Notes under the pieces: generated by a model
The model's input: only the letters and a program-made list of their open reading frames with translations
What the model was told of the DNA's origin: nothing
Database searches by the model: none
Shown: piece by piece, positions 50,136 to 58,072 of the stretch
How positions within the stretch are numbered: the stretch's first letter is position 1
How the letters are laid out: each line of letters begins with the position of its first letter
NCBI GenBank assembly: GCA_036512155.1
Contig: DATCBD010000055.1
Coordinates: 15,790 to 79,789, forward strand
DNA: 64,000 bases
Direction of reading: 5' to 3'
From: Palsa-739 sp036512155
Lineage (GTDB): Bacteria; Actinomycetota; Thermoleophilia; Gaiellales; Gaiellaceae
Position numbers and translations under genes: made by a program

Positions 50136-50294
50136 CTAGTAGCGGCGGTGCACAGGCTGCCCGCGCCGGCCGAATCCCGCGAGCCACAGGAGACACAGGG
50201 CGAGCCCGACGATCGCGACCGGGATCCCGGCCCACGGGATCAGGAACACCAACACGATTCCCACGATGACGAAAGCGACGCCGACGCCGATCAC
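50136..50294 (-). CDS. 52-residue membrane protein
   Basis: Open frame from a GTG, in line with its neighbours and 21 bp after the aldehyde dehydrogenase stop. Two hydrophobic helices (VGVAFVIVGIVLVFLIPWAG and IPVAIVGLALCLLWLAG) followed by a basic tail GRRGQPVHRRY. An in-frame stop just upstream fixes the start. Size and two-helix form resemble many small actinobacterial membrane proteins. Function unknown. Confidence 0.5.
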   Translation of the reverse strand: MIGVGVAFVIVGIVLVFLIPWAGIPVAIVGLALCLLWLAGFGRRGQPVHRRY

Positions 50295-50315
50295 GTCGTT
50301 GAAGTACCCCGCCCG

Positions 50316-51668
50316 TCAGCGTTGAACCACGACGAGATGCTCTTCGGTCATCTCGCGCACCGCATACGCAGGTCCTTCTCGGGTGTTCCCCGAGTCCTTC
50401 ACGCCGCCGTACGGCATCTGGTCGCTGCGGAACGTCGGCGCCTCGTTCACGATGACGCCGCCGAAGTCGAGCCGTTCCGCCGCGCGCAGCGCGGTGTCGA
50501 TCGAGGCGGTGAAGACGCCGGCCTGGAGCCCGTAGCGCGTGCCGTTGGCGCGCTCGATCCCCTCGTCGACCGACCCGATCGGGTTGACGACGACGACGGG
50601 GCCGAACACCTCCTGGCAGCTCACCTTCGCGTGATCGGAGACGTTCGCGATCACCGTCGGCCTGATCAGACCGTCCTGCTCGCCGCCCGTGAGGACTTCG
50701 CCGTCGGCCTCGGCGATCCACGAGAGGATGCGCTCGCGCGCGTCGGCGTCGATCACCGGCCCGACGTCGGTGTCGTCGTCGGCCGGGTCGCCGACATTCA
50801 GCGCCTCGACCTTCGGTACGAACGCAGCGAGGAACGCATCGAGCACGGGACGCTCGACGTAGATGCGCTGCACCGAGATGCAGCTCTGGCCTGCGAATGC
50901 GAACGCGTTCGCCGCGAGCTTGGCCACCGCCGTCTCGATGTCGGCGTCCGCGGCGACGATCACCGGCGTGGAGTTCCCGAGCTCGAGTTTCACGCGCTTG
51001 CGCGGCGCGCGCTCCTGGAGCTTCCACCCGACCTCGCTGGAGCCGGTGAACGTGATCATGCGGACGCGTTCGTCCTCGACGAGGACGTCGCCGATCTCGG
51101 AGGCGGGGCCGACGAGCACTGTGAGCCAGCCCTCCGGCAGGCCTGCTTCGTGCTCGAGCTCGGCGAGCAGCAGCGCCGACAGCGGCGTGGCGCTCGCAGG
51201 CTTCAACACGACGGGGCAACCCGCGGCGAGCGCGGGCGCGATCTTGTGCGCGACGAGGTTGCACGGAAAGTTGAACGGCGAGATCGCGCCGACGACGCCG
51301 ATGGGGCGGCGGAGCGTGAACGCGAGCTTGCCCTCGCCGGCCTGCGCTGCGTCCATCGGGATCATCTCTCCGACGAGCTTGCGCGCTTCGACGGCGGCGA
51401 AGGTGTACGTCGACATCGCGCGGGAGGCTTCGACGCGCGCCGTCTTGATCGGCTTGCCCGCCTCCTCGGAGATCGTCCGTGCGACTTCCTCGTGGCGTCG
51501 GCCGATGAGGCCGGCGGTCTTGACGAGGATCTCGGCCCGCTTGTGCGCGGGCAGCGGGCTCTCGAGCGCGCGCGCCGCCGCATCGATCGCGCGGCGCGCG
51601 TCGTCGGCGCCGCTCTTGGGTGCCTGACCGACGACCTTTCCGGAGTAGGGGGAGCGAACTTCGACCAC
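50316..51668 (-). CDS. NAD(P)-dependent aldehyde dehydrogenase
   Basis: 450-residue ALDH superfamily enzyme, oxidising an aldehyde to an acid. Oxyanion Asn in SPFNFPCN, general-base Glu-229 in KLELGNSTPV, nucleophile Cys-263 in AGQSCISVQR, and EVFGPVVVV near the cofactor loop. The pattern resembles lactaldehyde/phosphonoacetaldehyde-type ALDH more than betaine aldehyde dehydrogenases. ATG/GTG start giving VEVRSPYSG. Divergent from the lactamase-fold gene by 19 bp. Confidence 0.95.
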   Translation of the reverse strand: MVEVRSPYSGKVVGQAPKSGADDARRAIDAAARALESPLPAHKRAEILVKTAGLIGRRHEEVARTISEEAGKPIKTARVEASRAMSTYTFAAVEARKLVGEMIPMDAAQAGEGKLAFTLRRPIGVVGAISPFNFPCNLVAHKIAPALAAGCPVVLKPASATPLSALLLAELEHEAGLPEGWLTVLVGPASEIGDVLVEDERVRMITFTGSSEVGWKLQERAPRKRVKLELGNSTPVIVAADADIETAVAKLAANAFAFAGQSCISVQRIYVERPVLDAFLAAFVPKVEALNVGDPADDDTDVGPVIDADARERILSWIAEADGEVLTGGEQDGLIRPTVIANVSDHAKVSCQEVFGPVVVVNPIGSVDEGIERANGTRYGLQAGVFTASIDTALRAAERLDFGGVIVNEAPTFRSDQMPYGGVKDSGNTREGPAYAVREMTEEHLVVVQR

Positions 51669-51687
51669 GGCGTGTGAGTCTACGCAG

Positions 51688-52254
51688 GTGATCCGGCCTC
51701 ACCTCGCCGCCACCGTCAAGGGCTTCCCCGTGTACGTGCACGCGATCGAGCACCCGGACGGCTTCGTGCTCGTGGATACGGGGATGATCGACTCGACGCC
51801 GGAGCTGGACGAGGAGTGGGAGCCCGTCCCCATGCCGGAGAACGTGCCGCGCGACGTCGTCTGCGTCATCAACACGCATCTGGACTTCGACCATTGCGGC
51901 GGGAACCGGCTCTTTCCGGGCGTCCCGATCCACGTTCAGCGGCGTGAGCTCGAGCAGCCTCGAGGACCGTACGAGTGGGTGCACTTCGAGGGCGCGACAT
52001 ACATCGAGCACGACGGTGAGGCCGAGGTGCTGCCGGGAATCCGGCTTCTGCCGACGCCGGGCCATACGCGCGGCCATCAGTCCGTCCTCGTCGACACGCC
52101 GGACGGGCTCGTCATCATCGGCGGCGACGTCGCCTATACGTTCCGCGAGCTCGGGATCGGCGCCACCGAAGGGCAGCGGCGCGTGCTCGCGCTCGGTGCG
52201 CTCACGTGGCTCGCGCACTCGGCGCGACCGCACGTCCCGTCAGTCGGCGGGTAG
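51688..52254 (+). CDS. Metallo-beta-lactamase-fold hydrolase (AHL-lactonase-like)
   Basis: 188 residues. Metal motif NTHLDFDHCGGN (HxDxDH, the lactonase form HxxDH), then the second His in PTPGHTRGHQ and the bridging Asp in IIGGDVAYTF. The third metal His, expected near the C-terminus, is weak (TWLAHSARPHVP), and the protein is short for a lactonase (about 250). GTG start. Possible quorum-quenching or general lactonase role, unproven. Overlaps the convergent cNMP gene by 15 bp. Confidence 0.82.
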   Translation: MIRPHLAATVKGFPVYVHAIEHPDGFVLVDTGMIDSTPELDEEWEPVPMPENVPRDVVCVINTHLDFDHCGGNRLFPGVPIHVQRRELEQPRGPYEWVHFEGATYIEHDGEAEVLPGIRLLPTPGHTRGHQSVLVDTPDGLVIIGGDVAYTFRELGIGATEGQRRVLALGALTWLAHSARPHVPSVGG

Positions 52255-52647
52255 GCGCTCGGCGACGGCCTCGAGGACCTTCGCCTGCATCGCGGGCATG
52301 TCGCGCAGAAGCGACCTGAACGCGGGCGCCGCGATGACGAGTAGCCGCGCCGGCGTCCGCGTCGTCACCGTCGCGGTGCGGGGCCGTCCGGTGACGAGGG
52401 CGATCTCGCCGAGGAAGTCGCCCGGTCCGAGCTTGTTCACGGCCTTGCCCTTGCGCGTGACGTCGGCGACGCCTTCGACGAGGACGACGAACTCCTTGCC
52501 AGTCTTGCCCTCGCTCGTCAGCTTTCGCCCTGCCGGCAGGTCGATCTCGTCGGCGAGCGCGGCGACGGCCGCAAGCTCCCGGCCTGAGCAGCGCTGGAAG
52601 AGCGGCACGCGCTTGATGAGCTCGATCTTGGCGTTCTTGCGGAGCAC
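52240..52647 (-). CDS. Stand-alone cyclic nucleotide-binding domain protein
   Basis: 135 residues made only of a CRP-type cNMP-binding domain: VPLFQRCSGRELAAVAALADEI, FVVLVEGVADV, LGPGDFLGEIALVTGRPRTATV (phosphate-binding cassette with Glu and Arg). There is no DNA-binding helix-turn-helix. It likely senses cAMP and acts through a partner protein. Start is GTG or ATG giving LRKNAKIELIKR. Divergent from the thiolase gene by 20 bp. Confidence 0.88.
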   Translation of the reverse strand: MLRKNAKIELIKRVPLFQRCSGRELAAVAALADEIDLPAGRKLTSEGKTGKEFVVLVEGVADVTRKGKAVNKLGPGDFLGEIALVTGRPRTATVTTRTPARLLVIAAPAFRSLLRDMPAMQAKVLEAVAERLPAD

Positions 52648-52667
52648 GCGGGAGATACAGTAAACGC

Positions 52668-53852
52668 ATGGCCGCGAGAAAGACAGATGCGCTTATCGTC
52701 GACGCCGTCCGGAGCCCGATCGGCAAGAAGAACGGGACGCTCTCGCACATCCGGGGCGACGACGTCTCGGCCCAGGTGATCAACGGGCTCGTCGAGCGAA
52801 ACGGGGTGGACGCGGGCGAGGTCGAAGACCTCCAGTGGGGCTGCGTCTCCCAGGTCGACGAGCAGGCCTGGAACACCGGGCGCAACACCGCGCTCGCCGC
52901 CGGCTGGCCCGTCTCCGTCTGCGGCACGACCGTCGACCGGCAGTGCGGCTCGTCCATGCAGTCGAACTTCAACGCCGCGGCGGCCGTGTGGTCGGGTCAG
53001 CTCGACCTCGTCGTCGCGGGCGGCGTGGAGATGATGTCGCGCGTCCCGATGGGCTCGAACCGCGGCTCGATGTCCGACGCGGTGTACGAGCGCTTCGACA
53101 TCGTGATGCAGGGCATCTCGGCCGAGGAGATCGCCGCGAAGTGGAACCTCTCGCGCGAGGAGCTCGACCGGTACTCGTACGAGTCGCACATGCGCGCCGC
53201 GCGCGGGATCGACGAGGGCCGCTTCGACAAGGAGATCATCCCGATCGAGCTCGACGTTCCCGCGCCGGATTCCGGCACGACGCTCGTCCGGACGCGCTTC
53301 GCGGTCGACGAAGCGGTTCGGCGCTCGACGACCGTCGAGACGATGGCTGCGCTCCAGCCGGCATTCGTCCCCGACGGGAAGGTGACGGCCGGGAACTCGA
53401 GCCAGATCGTGGACGGCTCGGCTGCCGTGCTCGTCGCCTCGGAGGAGAAGGCGTCCCAGCTCGGGCTCGAGCCGCGCGCACGCTTCCTCGGCTTCGGCAT
53501 CGCCGGCGTCGACCCGCACCTGATGCTGCACGGCAACCCGCAGGCGTGCGACCGCGCGCTCGCGAAGGCCGGCCTCACGTGGGACGACATGGAGGTCATC
53601 GAGGTGAACGAGGCGTTCGCCTCCGTGGTACTGCAGTTCCTCGCCGACACGAATCTCGGCGAGCGCTGGGAAGCAGGTGACGTCAATCCGAACGGCGGCG
53701 GCATCTCGCTCGGCCATCCGCTCGGGGCTACCGGCGCACGGATCACGGCGACACTCGTGTCGGAGCTCGAGCGCCGCAACGCCCGCTATGGCATCGCTGC
53801 GATGTGCATCGGCTTCGGCCAGGCCATCGCGGGCGTCGTGGAACGCCTGTAG
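52668..53852 (+). CDS. Acetyl-CoA acetyltransferase (thiolase)
   Basis: 394-residue thiolase for beta-ketoacyl-CoA cleavage or acetoacetyl-CoA synthesis. Catalytic Cys-93 in DRQCGSS, His-350 in GGGISLGHPLGATGAR and Cys-380 in AMCIGFGQ; the NEAFA motif is present. ATG start. Downstream genes include 3-hydroxyacyl-CoA dehydrogenase, so a fatty-acid or PHB/butyrate-type beta-oxidation cluster is likely. Confidence 0.96.
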   Translation: MAARKTDALIVDAVRSPIGKKNGTLSHIRGDDVSAQVINGLVERNGVDAGEVEDLQWGCVSQVDEQAWNTGRNTALAAGWPVSVCGTTVDRQCGSSMQSNFNAAAAVWSGQLDLVVAGGVEMMSRVPMGSNRGSMSDAVYERFDIVMQGISAEEIAAKWNLSREELDRYSYESHMRAARGIDEGRFDKEIIPIELDVPAPDSGTTLVRTRFAVDEAVRRSTTVETMAALQPAFVPDGKVTAGNSSQIVDGSAAVLVASEEKASQLGLEPRARFLGFGIAGVDPHLMLHGNPQACDRALAKAGLTWDDMEVIEVNEAFASVVLQFLADTNLGERWEAGDVNPNGGGISLGHPLGATGARITATLVSELERRNARYGIAAMCIGFGQAIAGVVERL

Positions 53853-54976
53853 AGACTCGGGCTCATCGGGCGCTCGTCGCCGGCTTCGTCGTGCTCGGCG
53901 CGATCGACGGCGTCTGGGTCGCGCGCCTGCCGGCGCTGAAGCACAAGCTGTCGCTCGACAGCGGCCGCCTCGGCATCGTCATCTTCGCCGTGTCGGCGGT
54001 GGCGACGTTGTCGCTGCCGCTTGCAGGATGGCTGGCCGCCCGGCGGGGAAGCCGCGGGCCGGCCGCCGTCGGGCTCATTCTCGCGTCAGGTGCGCTGGCG
54101 GGTGCCGCCTTCGTCCCGTCGTTCGCTCCGATGCTGCTCGTTGCGTGCGGGTTGGGCTCGGGAGTCGGCGTCGCCGACGTTTCGCTCAACGCCCACGGCG
54201 TCGAGCTCGAACGCCGGAGCGGGCGGCACCTGCTCTCGCCGTTGCACGCCGCGTGGAGCTTCGGGCTCCTCGGCGGCTCCGCCGTCACCGCCGTGTCGGC
54301 GGCAGTCGGAGTAGGGCTCCAGGCTGAGCTGCCCGCGGTCGCCGCCGCCCTCGTGCTCATCACACTTGTCGCGGCACCGCGGATGCTGCCCGGGACCGCA
54401 GCCGGTGTCGAGACGGCGCATCTCGCGCTCCCACGCGGCCCGCTCGCGCTTCCCGCGGTCTTGATGTTCTGCGCCTTCTTCGTCGAGTCGGCGGCGATGA
54501 GTTGGAGCGCCGTGTTCCTCAGCGGACCGGTGGGCGCCAGCGCGGCGGTCGCGGCCGGCGCCGTGGTCGCATACGCCGCCGCCATGGGCGCGGCGCGACT
54601 CTTCGGCGACCGGCTCCTCGCACGGTGGGGCTTCGGTGGGCTCGCCCAGCGCAGCGGGATGGTCACGTGCGTCGGGACGCTGCTCGCCATCCTGACGCGT
54701 TCGACCGTTCCCGCCCTCATCGGGTTCGCGCTCGTCGGCGTCGGCTGCGCGGCGATCGTCCCGGCCTTGTTCCGGATCGGCGCCGCGATGCCGGGGATCT
54801 CGCAGAGCGCCGGCGTCGCTGCGATCGCGACGGCGGGCTATACCGGCGGCTTGCTCAACGGCCCCACCATCGGTTTCGTCGCGCGGGGAGTCGGTCTCAG
54901 CGCAGCGCTCGGGTTGCTCGCGGTCGCGGGTGCCGTCATCGTCGTGCTCGGTCCGCGATTAGGGTCTCGCGCATGA
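53804..54976 (+). CDS. MFS transporter (twelve-helix permease)
   Basis: About 390 residues, twelve hydrophobic helices with the MFS loop 2-3 motif GWLAARRGSRGPAAVGL and the second-half counterpart FGDRLLARWGFGGLAQRSG. Includes GSGVGVADVSLNAHGVELER, typical of a family of sugar/unknown-substrate permeases. The start at 53804 overlaps the thiolase by 49 bp; a GTG around 53888 is an alternative that drops the first short stretch. Stop overlaps the next ATG. Confidence 0.85.
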   Translation: MHRLRPGHRGRRGTPVETRAHRALVAGFVVLGAIDGVWVARLPALKHKLSLDSGRLGIVIFAVSAVATLSLPLAGWLAARRGSRGPAAVGLILASGALAGAAFVPSFAPMLLVACGLGSGVGVADVSLNAHGVELERRSGRHLLSPLHAAWSFGLLGGSAVTAVSAAVGVGLQAELPAVAAALVLITLVAAPRMLPGTAAGVETAHLALPRGPLALPAVLMFCAFFVESAAMSWSAVFLSGPVGASAAVAAGAVVAYAAAMGAARLFGDRLLARWGFGGLAQRSGMVTCVGTLLAILTRSTVPALIGFALVGVGCAAIVPALFRIGAAMPGISQSAGVAAIATAGYTGGLLNGPTIGFVARGVGLSAALGLLAVAGAVIVVLGPRLGSRA

Positions 54977-55800
54977 AGGTGGGCGTCGTCGGACTCGGTG
55001 CAATGGGCTCGGGCATCGCGCAGCTCTGCGTCGAGGCCGGCATCGACACGGTCGGCCGCGAGGTGACGGCCGATCTCGGCGAGCGTGCGCGCGAGCGCAT
55101 CGGGCACTTCCTCACGCGCAAGGTGGAGAAGGGGCAGATCGAATCGTTCGACCTCGCGCTGCTCACGACGACGACCGAGCTCGCCGACCTCGCGGACTGC
55201 GACCTTGTCATCGAGGCGATCGTCGAGGAGCTCGGTCCCAAGCAGGAGCTCTTCGTCGAGCTCGAGCGCATCTGCCGGCCTGACACGGTGCTCGCGACGA
55301 ACACGTCCGCGCTCTCGGTGACCGAGATCGCGTCCGCGACGCCGTCGCCGGAGCGCGTCGTCGGGATGCACTTCTTCAACCCGGCGCCGCTGATGCCGCT
55401 CGTCGAGATCGTGCGCGCCGAACTCAGCTCCGAGGCAGCGTTCGACGCTGCATACGCGCTCGGCGAGAAGCTCGGGAAGCATCCGATTCGCTGCCACGAC
55501 ACGCCGGGCTTCGTGGTCAACCGCGTGCTCATCCCCCTGCTCAACGACTGCGTGCGCGTGCTCGACGAGGCGCGTGTGAGCCCCGAGGACATCGACGCCG
55601 GGATGAAGCACGGCGCCGGATGGCCGATGGGACCGTGCGAGCTGCTCGACCTCGTCGGCATCGACGTGCACGTGCACGCGAGCGAGGCGCTGTACGACAA
55701 GCTGCGCGAGCCGCGCATGGCCGCGCCGCCGCGGCTCGTCGCGATGGCGAACGCCGGTCTCTACGGCCGCAAGAGCGGGCGCGGCTTCTACACGTACTAG
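54973..55800 (+). CDS. 3-Hydroxyacyl-CoA (3-hydroxybutyryl-CoA) dehydrogenase
   Basis: 275-residue NAD-dependent enzyme of beta-oxidation. N-terminal Rossmann motif VGVVGLGAMGSGIAQLC, then DLVIEAIVEELGPKQELF, ATNTSALSVTEIA, catalytic His in GMHFFNPAPLMPLVEI, and the helical C-terminal domain (DTPGFVVNRVLIPLLNDC, MGPCELLDLVGIDV). ATG overlaps the permease stop. With the nearby thiolase it covers the last two steps of a beta-oxidation turn. Confidence 0.95.
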   Translation: MKVGVVGLGAMGSGIAQLCVEAGIDTVGREVTADLGERARERIGHFLTRKVEKGQIESFDLALLTTTTELADLADCDLVIEAIVEELGPKQELFVELERICRPDTVLATNTSALSVTEIASATPSPERVVGMHFFNPAPLMPLVEIVRAELSSEAAFDAAYALGEKLGKHPIRCHDTPGFVVNRVLIPLLNDCVRVLDEARVSPEDIDAGMKHGAGWPMGPCELLDLVGIDVHVHASEALYDKLREPRMAAPPRLVAMANAGLYGRKSGRGFYTY

Positions 55801-55806
55801 GCACGC

Positions 55807-56733
55807 GTGTCCACAGGCCTCGCCGCCGTCCTCTTCGTGGTGTCGCTGGCCGCGACGTTGTACGCCGCCGCCGTGTTCGCCGAGCGGCTCGACCATCTCG
55901 GCGAGCGGCTCGGGCTTCCGGAAGGGCTGCTCGGCCTCCTGACCGCCGCGGGCGCCGACGCGCCGGAGCTTGCGACCGCGATCGCTGCGCTCGCGACCGG
56001 CGCAAAGAGCGCCGGGTTCGGCGTCGTCGTCGGCTCGAACGTCTTCAACATCGGCGCGATGATCGGCGTCAGTGCGTTGCTGTGCGGCAACGTGCGAATC
56101 CAACGTGACGCGCTTGCGCTCGAGGGCGGCGTCGCGCTCGCCGTCACGCTCGTCGTCGTCCTGCTCGTGTTCGGTGTCCTGCCGGCGTGGGCTGCGGTGA
56201 CCCTTGCGCTGCTGCTTCTGATCCCGTACGCCGCGGTTGCGCTACGCCGTGAGCTTGGCGCGCGCCGGCATCCGGAGGGTGTGGACATGCGCGCGGTGCT
56301 GCTCATCCCGCCGGCCCTCGCGATCATCGTGCTCGGCAGCATCGGAATGGTTCACACCGGCTTGCAGCTCGGACACATGGCCGGCATCCCGAACGTGCTC
56401 GTTGGCGTGCTCGTGCTCGCCGTCGTGACGAGCCTTCCGAATGCGTACACGGGAATCCGGCTCGGTTTGGCCCGGCGCGGCGCCGCGCTCGTCAGCGAGA
56501 CCATGAACTCGAACACGATCAATCTCGTGGGCGGGCTCGCGATCCCTGCGCTCTTCGTGACGGTCGCAGGCGGGAGCGGCCTCGAGCGGGCGGACGGCGT
56601 GTGGCTCCTCGCGGCGACGGCGATCGCACTCGTTTTGCTCGCGCCTCGCCGTGGCATGGGACGTGCAGGCGGCATGCTGCTCGTCGCGTCGTGGATCGCA
56701 TTCGCGGCCGTTCAAGGCATCTTCGGCAGCTGA
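55807..56733 (+). CDS. Sodium/calcium exchanger family (CaCA) membrane protein
   Basis: 308 residues, about ten helices. The two inverted alpha repeats that form the ion site are visible: ADAPELATAIAAL with GSNVFNIG, and VTSLPNAYTGIRLG with NSNTINLVGG. In alpha-2 Pro-Asn replaces the more common Pro-Glu, so ion selectivity may differ from CAX/NCX types. GTG start, 6 bp after the dehydrogenase. Confidence 0.88.
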   Translation: MSTGLAAVLFVVSLAATLYAAAVFAERLDHLGERLGLPEGLLGLLTAAGADAPELATAIAALATGAKSAGFGVVVGSNVFNIGAMIGVSALLCGNVRIQRDALALEGGVALAVTLVVVLLVFGVLPAWAAVTLALLLLIPYAAVALRRELGARRHPEGVDMRAVLLIPPALAIIVLGSIGMVHTGLQLGHMAGIPNVLVGVLVLAVVTSLPNAYTGIRLGLARRGAALVSETMNSNTINLVGGLAIPALFVTVAGGSGLERADGVWLLAATAIALVLLAPRRGMGRAGGMLLVASWIAFAAVQGIFGS

Positions 56734-56799
56734 GCGCCCGTTACAGAACCTTTACGGACCGCTCAAAGGCCGGAAACGGCAGACGGAGATACTCTGATC

Positions 56800-57330
56800 G
56801 TGATGCGGCGTCTAGCCATGCTCTGCCTGCCCGTACTCGCGCTCGCGCTCCCCGCGACCGCGCTTGCGCTGCACGACGCCTCGGGCGACGGCACCCTCGT
56901 CGTCAAGAACGGCACCGCGCCTCGCGGCGTCGCCGTCGTCACGCTCGTCATCAACGGTACCGCGATCGGTCACGTCTCGACCGGGTCGCCCGATCAGGTG
57001 GACAAGGTCGTCATCGACGACCCGAACAACACCAATGACATCGGGGCCAGCCTGACGAACGGTGCGCCGTCGCTCACGCGCACGACGGTCTCCGACACCA
57101 AGACGAGCTTCGTCGGCAGCGACTTCCGCTTCCGCGCGGCCGGCGGGGTCTACAAGGTCTGGGTGTACGGCTCGGGCGTCGACGTGTTCGCGGTCGGACA
57201 GGGCACGGTGGTGCTCCAGGGATCGCCGGACTCGAGCGGGCCTGACGGGCGCTACTCGCTCAACGGCAACGACTGGCATTCGCTGCCCGCCGTGCCGACC
57301 GATCTGTTGAAGATCACCTCGAGCGGGTAG
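56800..57330 (+). CDS. Secreted beta-rich protein upstream of a two-component system
   Basis: 176 residues with signal peptide (RRLAMLCLPVLALALPATALA) and a beta-rich mature part of roughly 150 residues: DGTLVVKNGTAPRGVAVVTLVING and FVGSDFRFRAAGGVYKVWVYGSGVDVFAVGQGT. Ends with a polar SLNGNDWHSLPAVP segment. No known family. Starts at GTG-ATG. It precedes the response regulator by 10 bp, so it is likely co-transcribed and may be the target or the sensory partner. Confidence 0.7.
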   Translation: MMRRLAMLCLPVLALALPATALALHDASGDGTLVVKNGTAPRGVAVVTLVINGTAIGHVSTGSPDQVDKVVIDDPNNTNDIGASLTNGAPSLTRTTVSDTKTSFVGSDFRFRAAGGVYKVWVYGSGVDVFAVGQGTVVLQGSPDSSGPDGRYSLNGNDWHSLPAVPTDLLKITSSG

Positions 57331-57340
57331 GGCAGCCGGC

Positions 57341-58051
57341 GTGGCCACGAAGCCGCAGACGGTGCTAGTCGTCGAGGACGAAGCGTCGATCGCGTCGTTC
57401 GTCGCCGCCTACCTGAAGAACGCGGGATACACCGTTCGCACGACGGCGAGCGGCAACGAGGCGCTGCGCCTCGTCGAGTCGGAGAAGCCGGCGCTCGTCG
57501 TCCTCGACCTCATGCTTCCCGACATCGACGGCGTCGAGGTCTGCAAGCGGATCCGGCAGCACGGCGATCTGCCGGTGCTGATGCTGACAGCGCGCGACGA
57601 GGACGTGGACAAGATCATCGGCCTCGAGGTCGGCGCCGACGACTACATGACGAAACCGTTCAACCCGCGCGAGCTCGTCGCGCGCGTGCGGGCCATCATG
57701 CGGCGCTCGACGGCGCACGGCGTCGACCGGGAGAGCGCAGTCCTCGAGCACGGCGACCTCGTCATCGATGCCGGCCGCCGCGAGGCCAAGGTCGGCGACA
57801 CCGAGATCCAGCTGGCGCCGAAGGAGTTCGACCTCCTCTGGGAGCTGCTCGACCATCGCGGGCTCGTCCTCACGCGCGACCAGCTGCTCGAACGGGTCTG
57901 GGGATACACGTTCGCGGGCGACACGCGCACGGTCGACGTGCACGTGCGCCAGCTTCGGCGCAAGCTCGGCGACGCGTCGCCGATCGTCACCGTGTGGGGC
58001 GTGGGCTACAAGGTGAGCCCGGCCCCGGCGCGCGAGACTCCGGCCGCCTAA
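57341..58051 (+). CDS. OmpR/PhoB-family response regulator
   Basis: 236 residues. Receiver domain: acidic pocket VVEDEAS (Glu-12, Asp-13), phospho-acceptor Asp-56 in LVVLDLMLP, Lys-105 in DDYMTKPFN. Winged-helix domain: EIQLAPKEFDLLWELLDHRG, RVWGYTFAGDTRTVDVHVRQLRRKLGD. GTG start. 21 bp from its cognate kinase downstream. Responds to an unknown signal; the secreted protein upstream hints at an envelope cue. Confidence 0.96.
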   Translation: MATKPQTVLVVEDEASIASFVAAYLKNAGYTVRTTASGNEALRLVESEKPALVVLDLMLPDIDGVEVCKRIRQHGDLPVLMLTARDEDVDKIIGLEVGADDYMTKPFNPRELVARVRAIMRRSTAHGVDRESAVLEHGDLVIDAGRREAKVGDTEIQLAPKEFDLLWELLDHRGLVLTRDQLLERVWGYTFAGDTRTVDVHVRQLRRKLGDASPIVTVWGVGYKVSPAPARETPAA

Positions 58052-58072
58052 CTCCCGGAGTAATCTCGGGCC

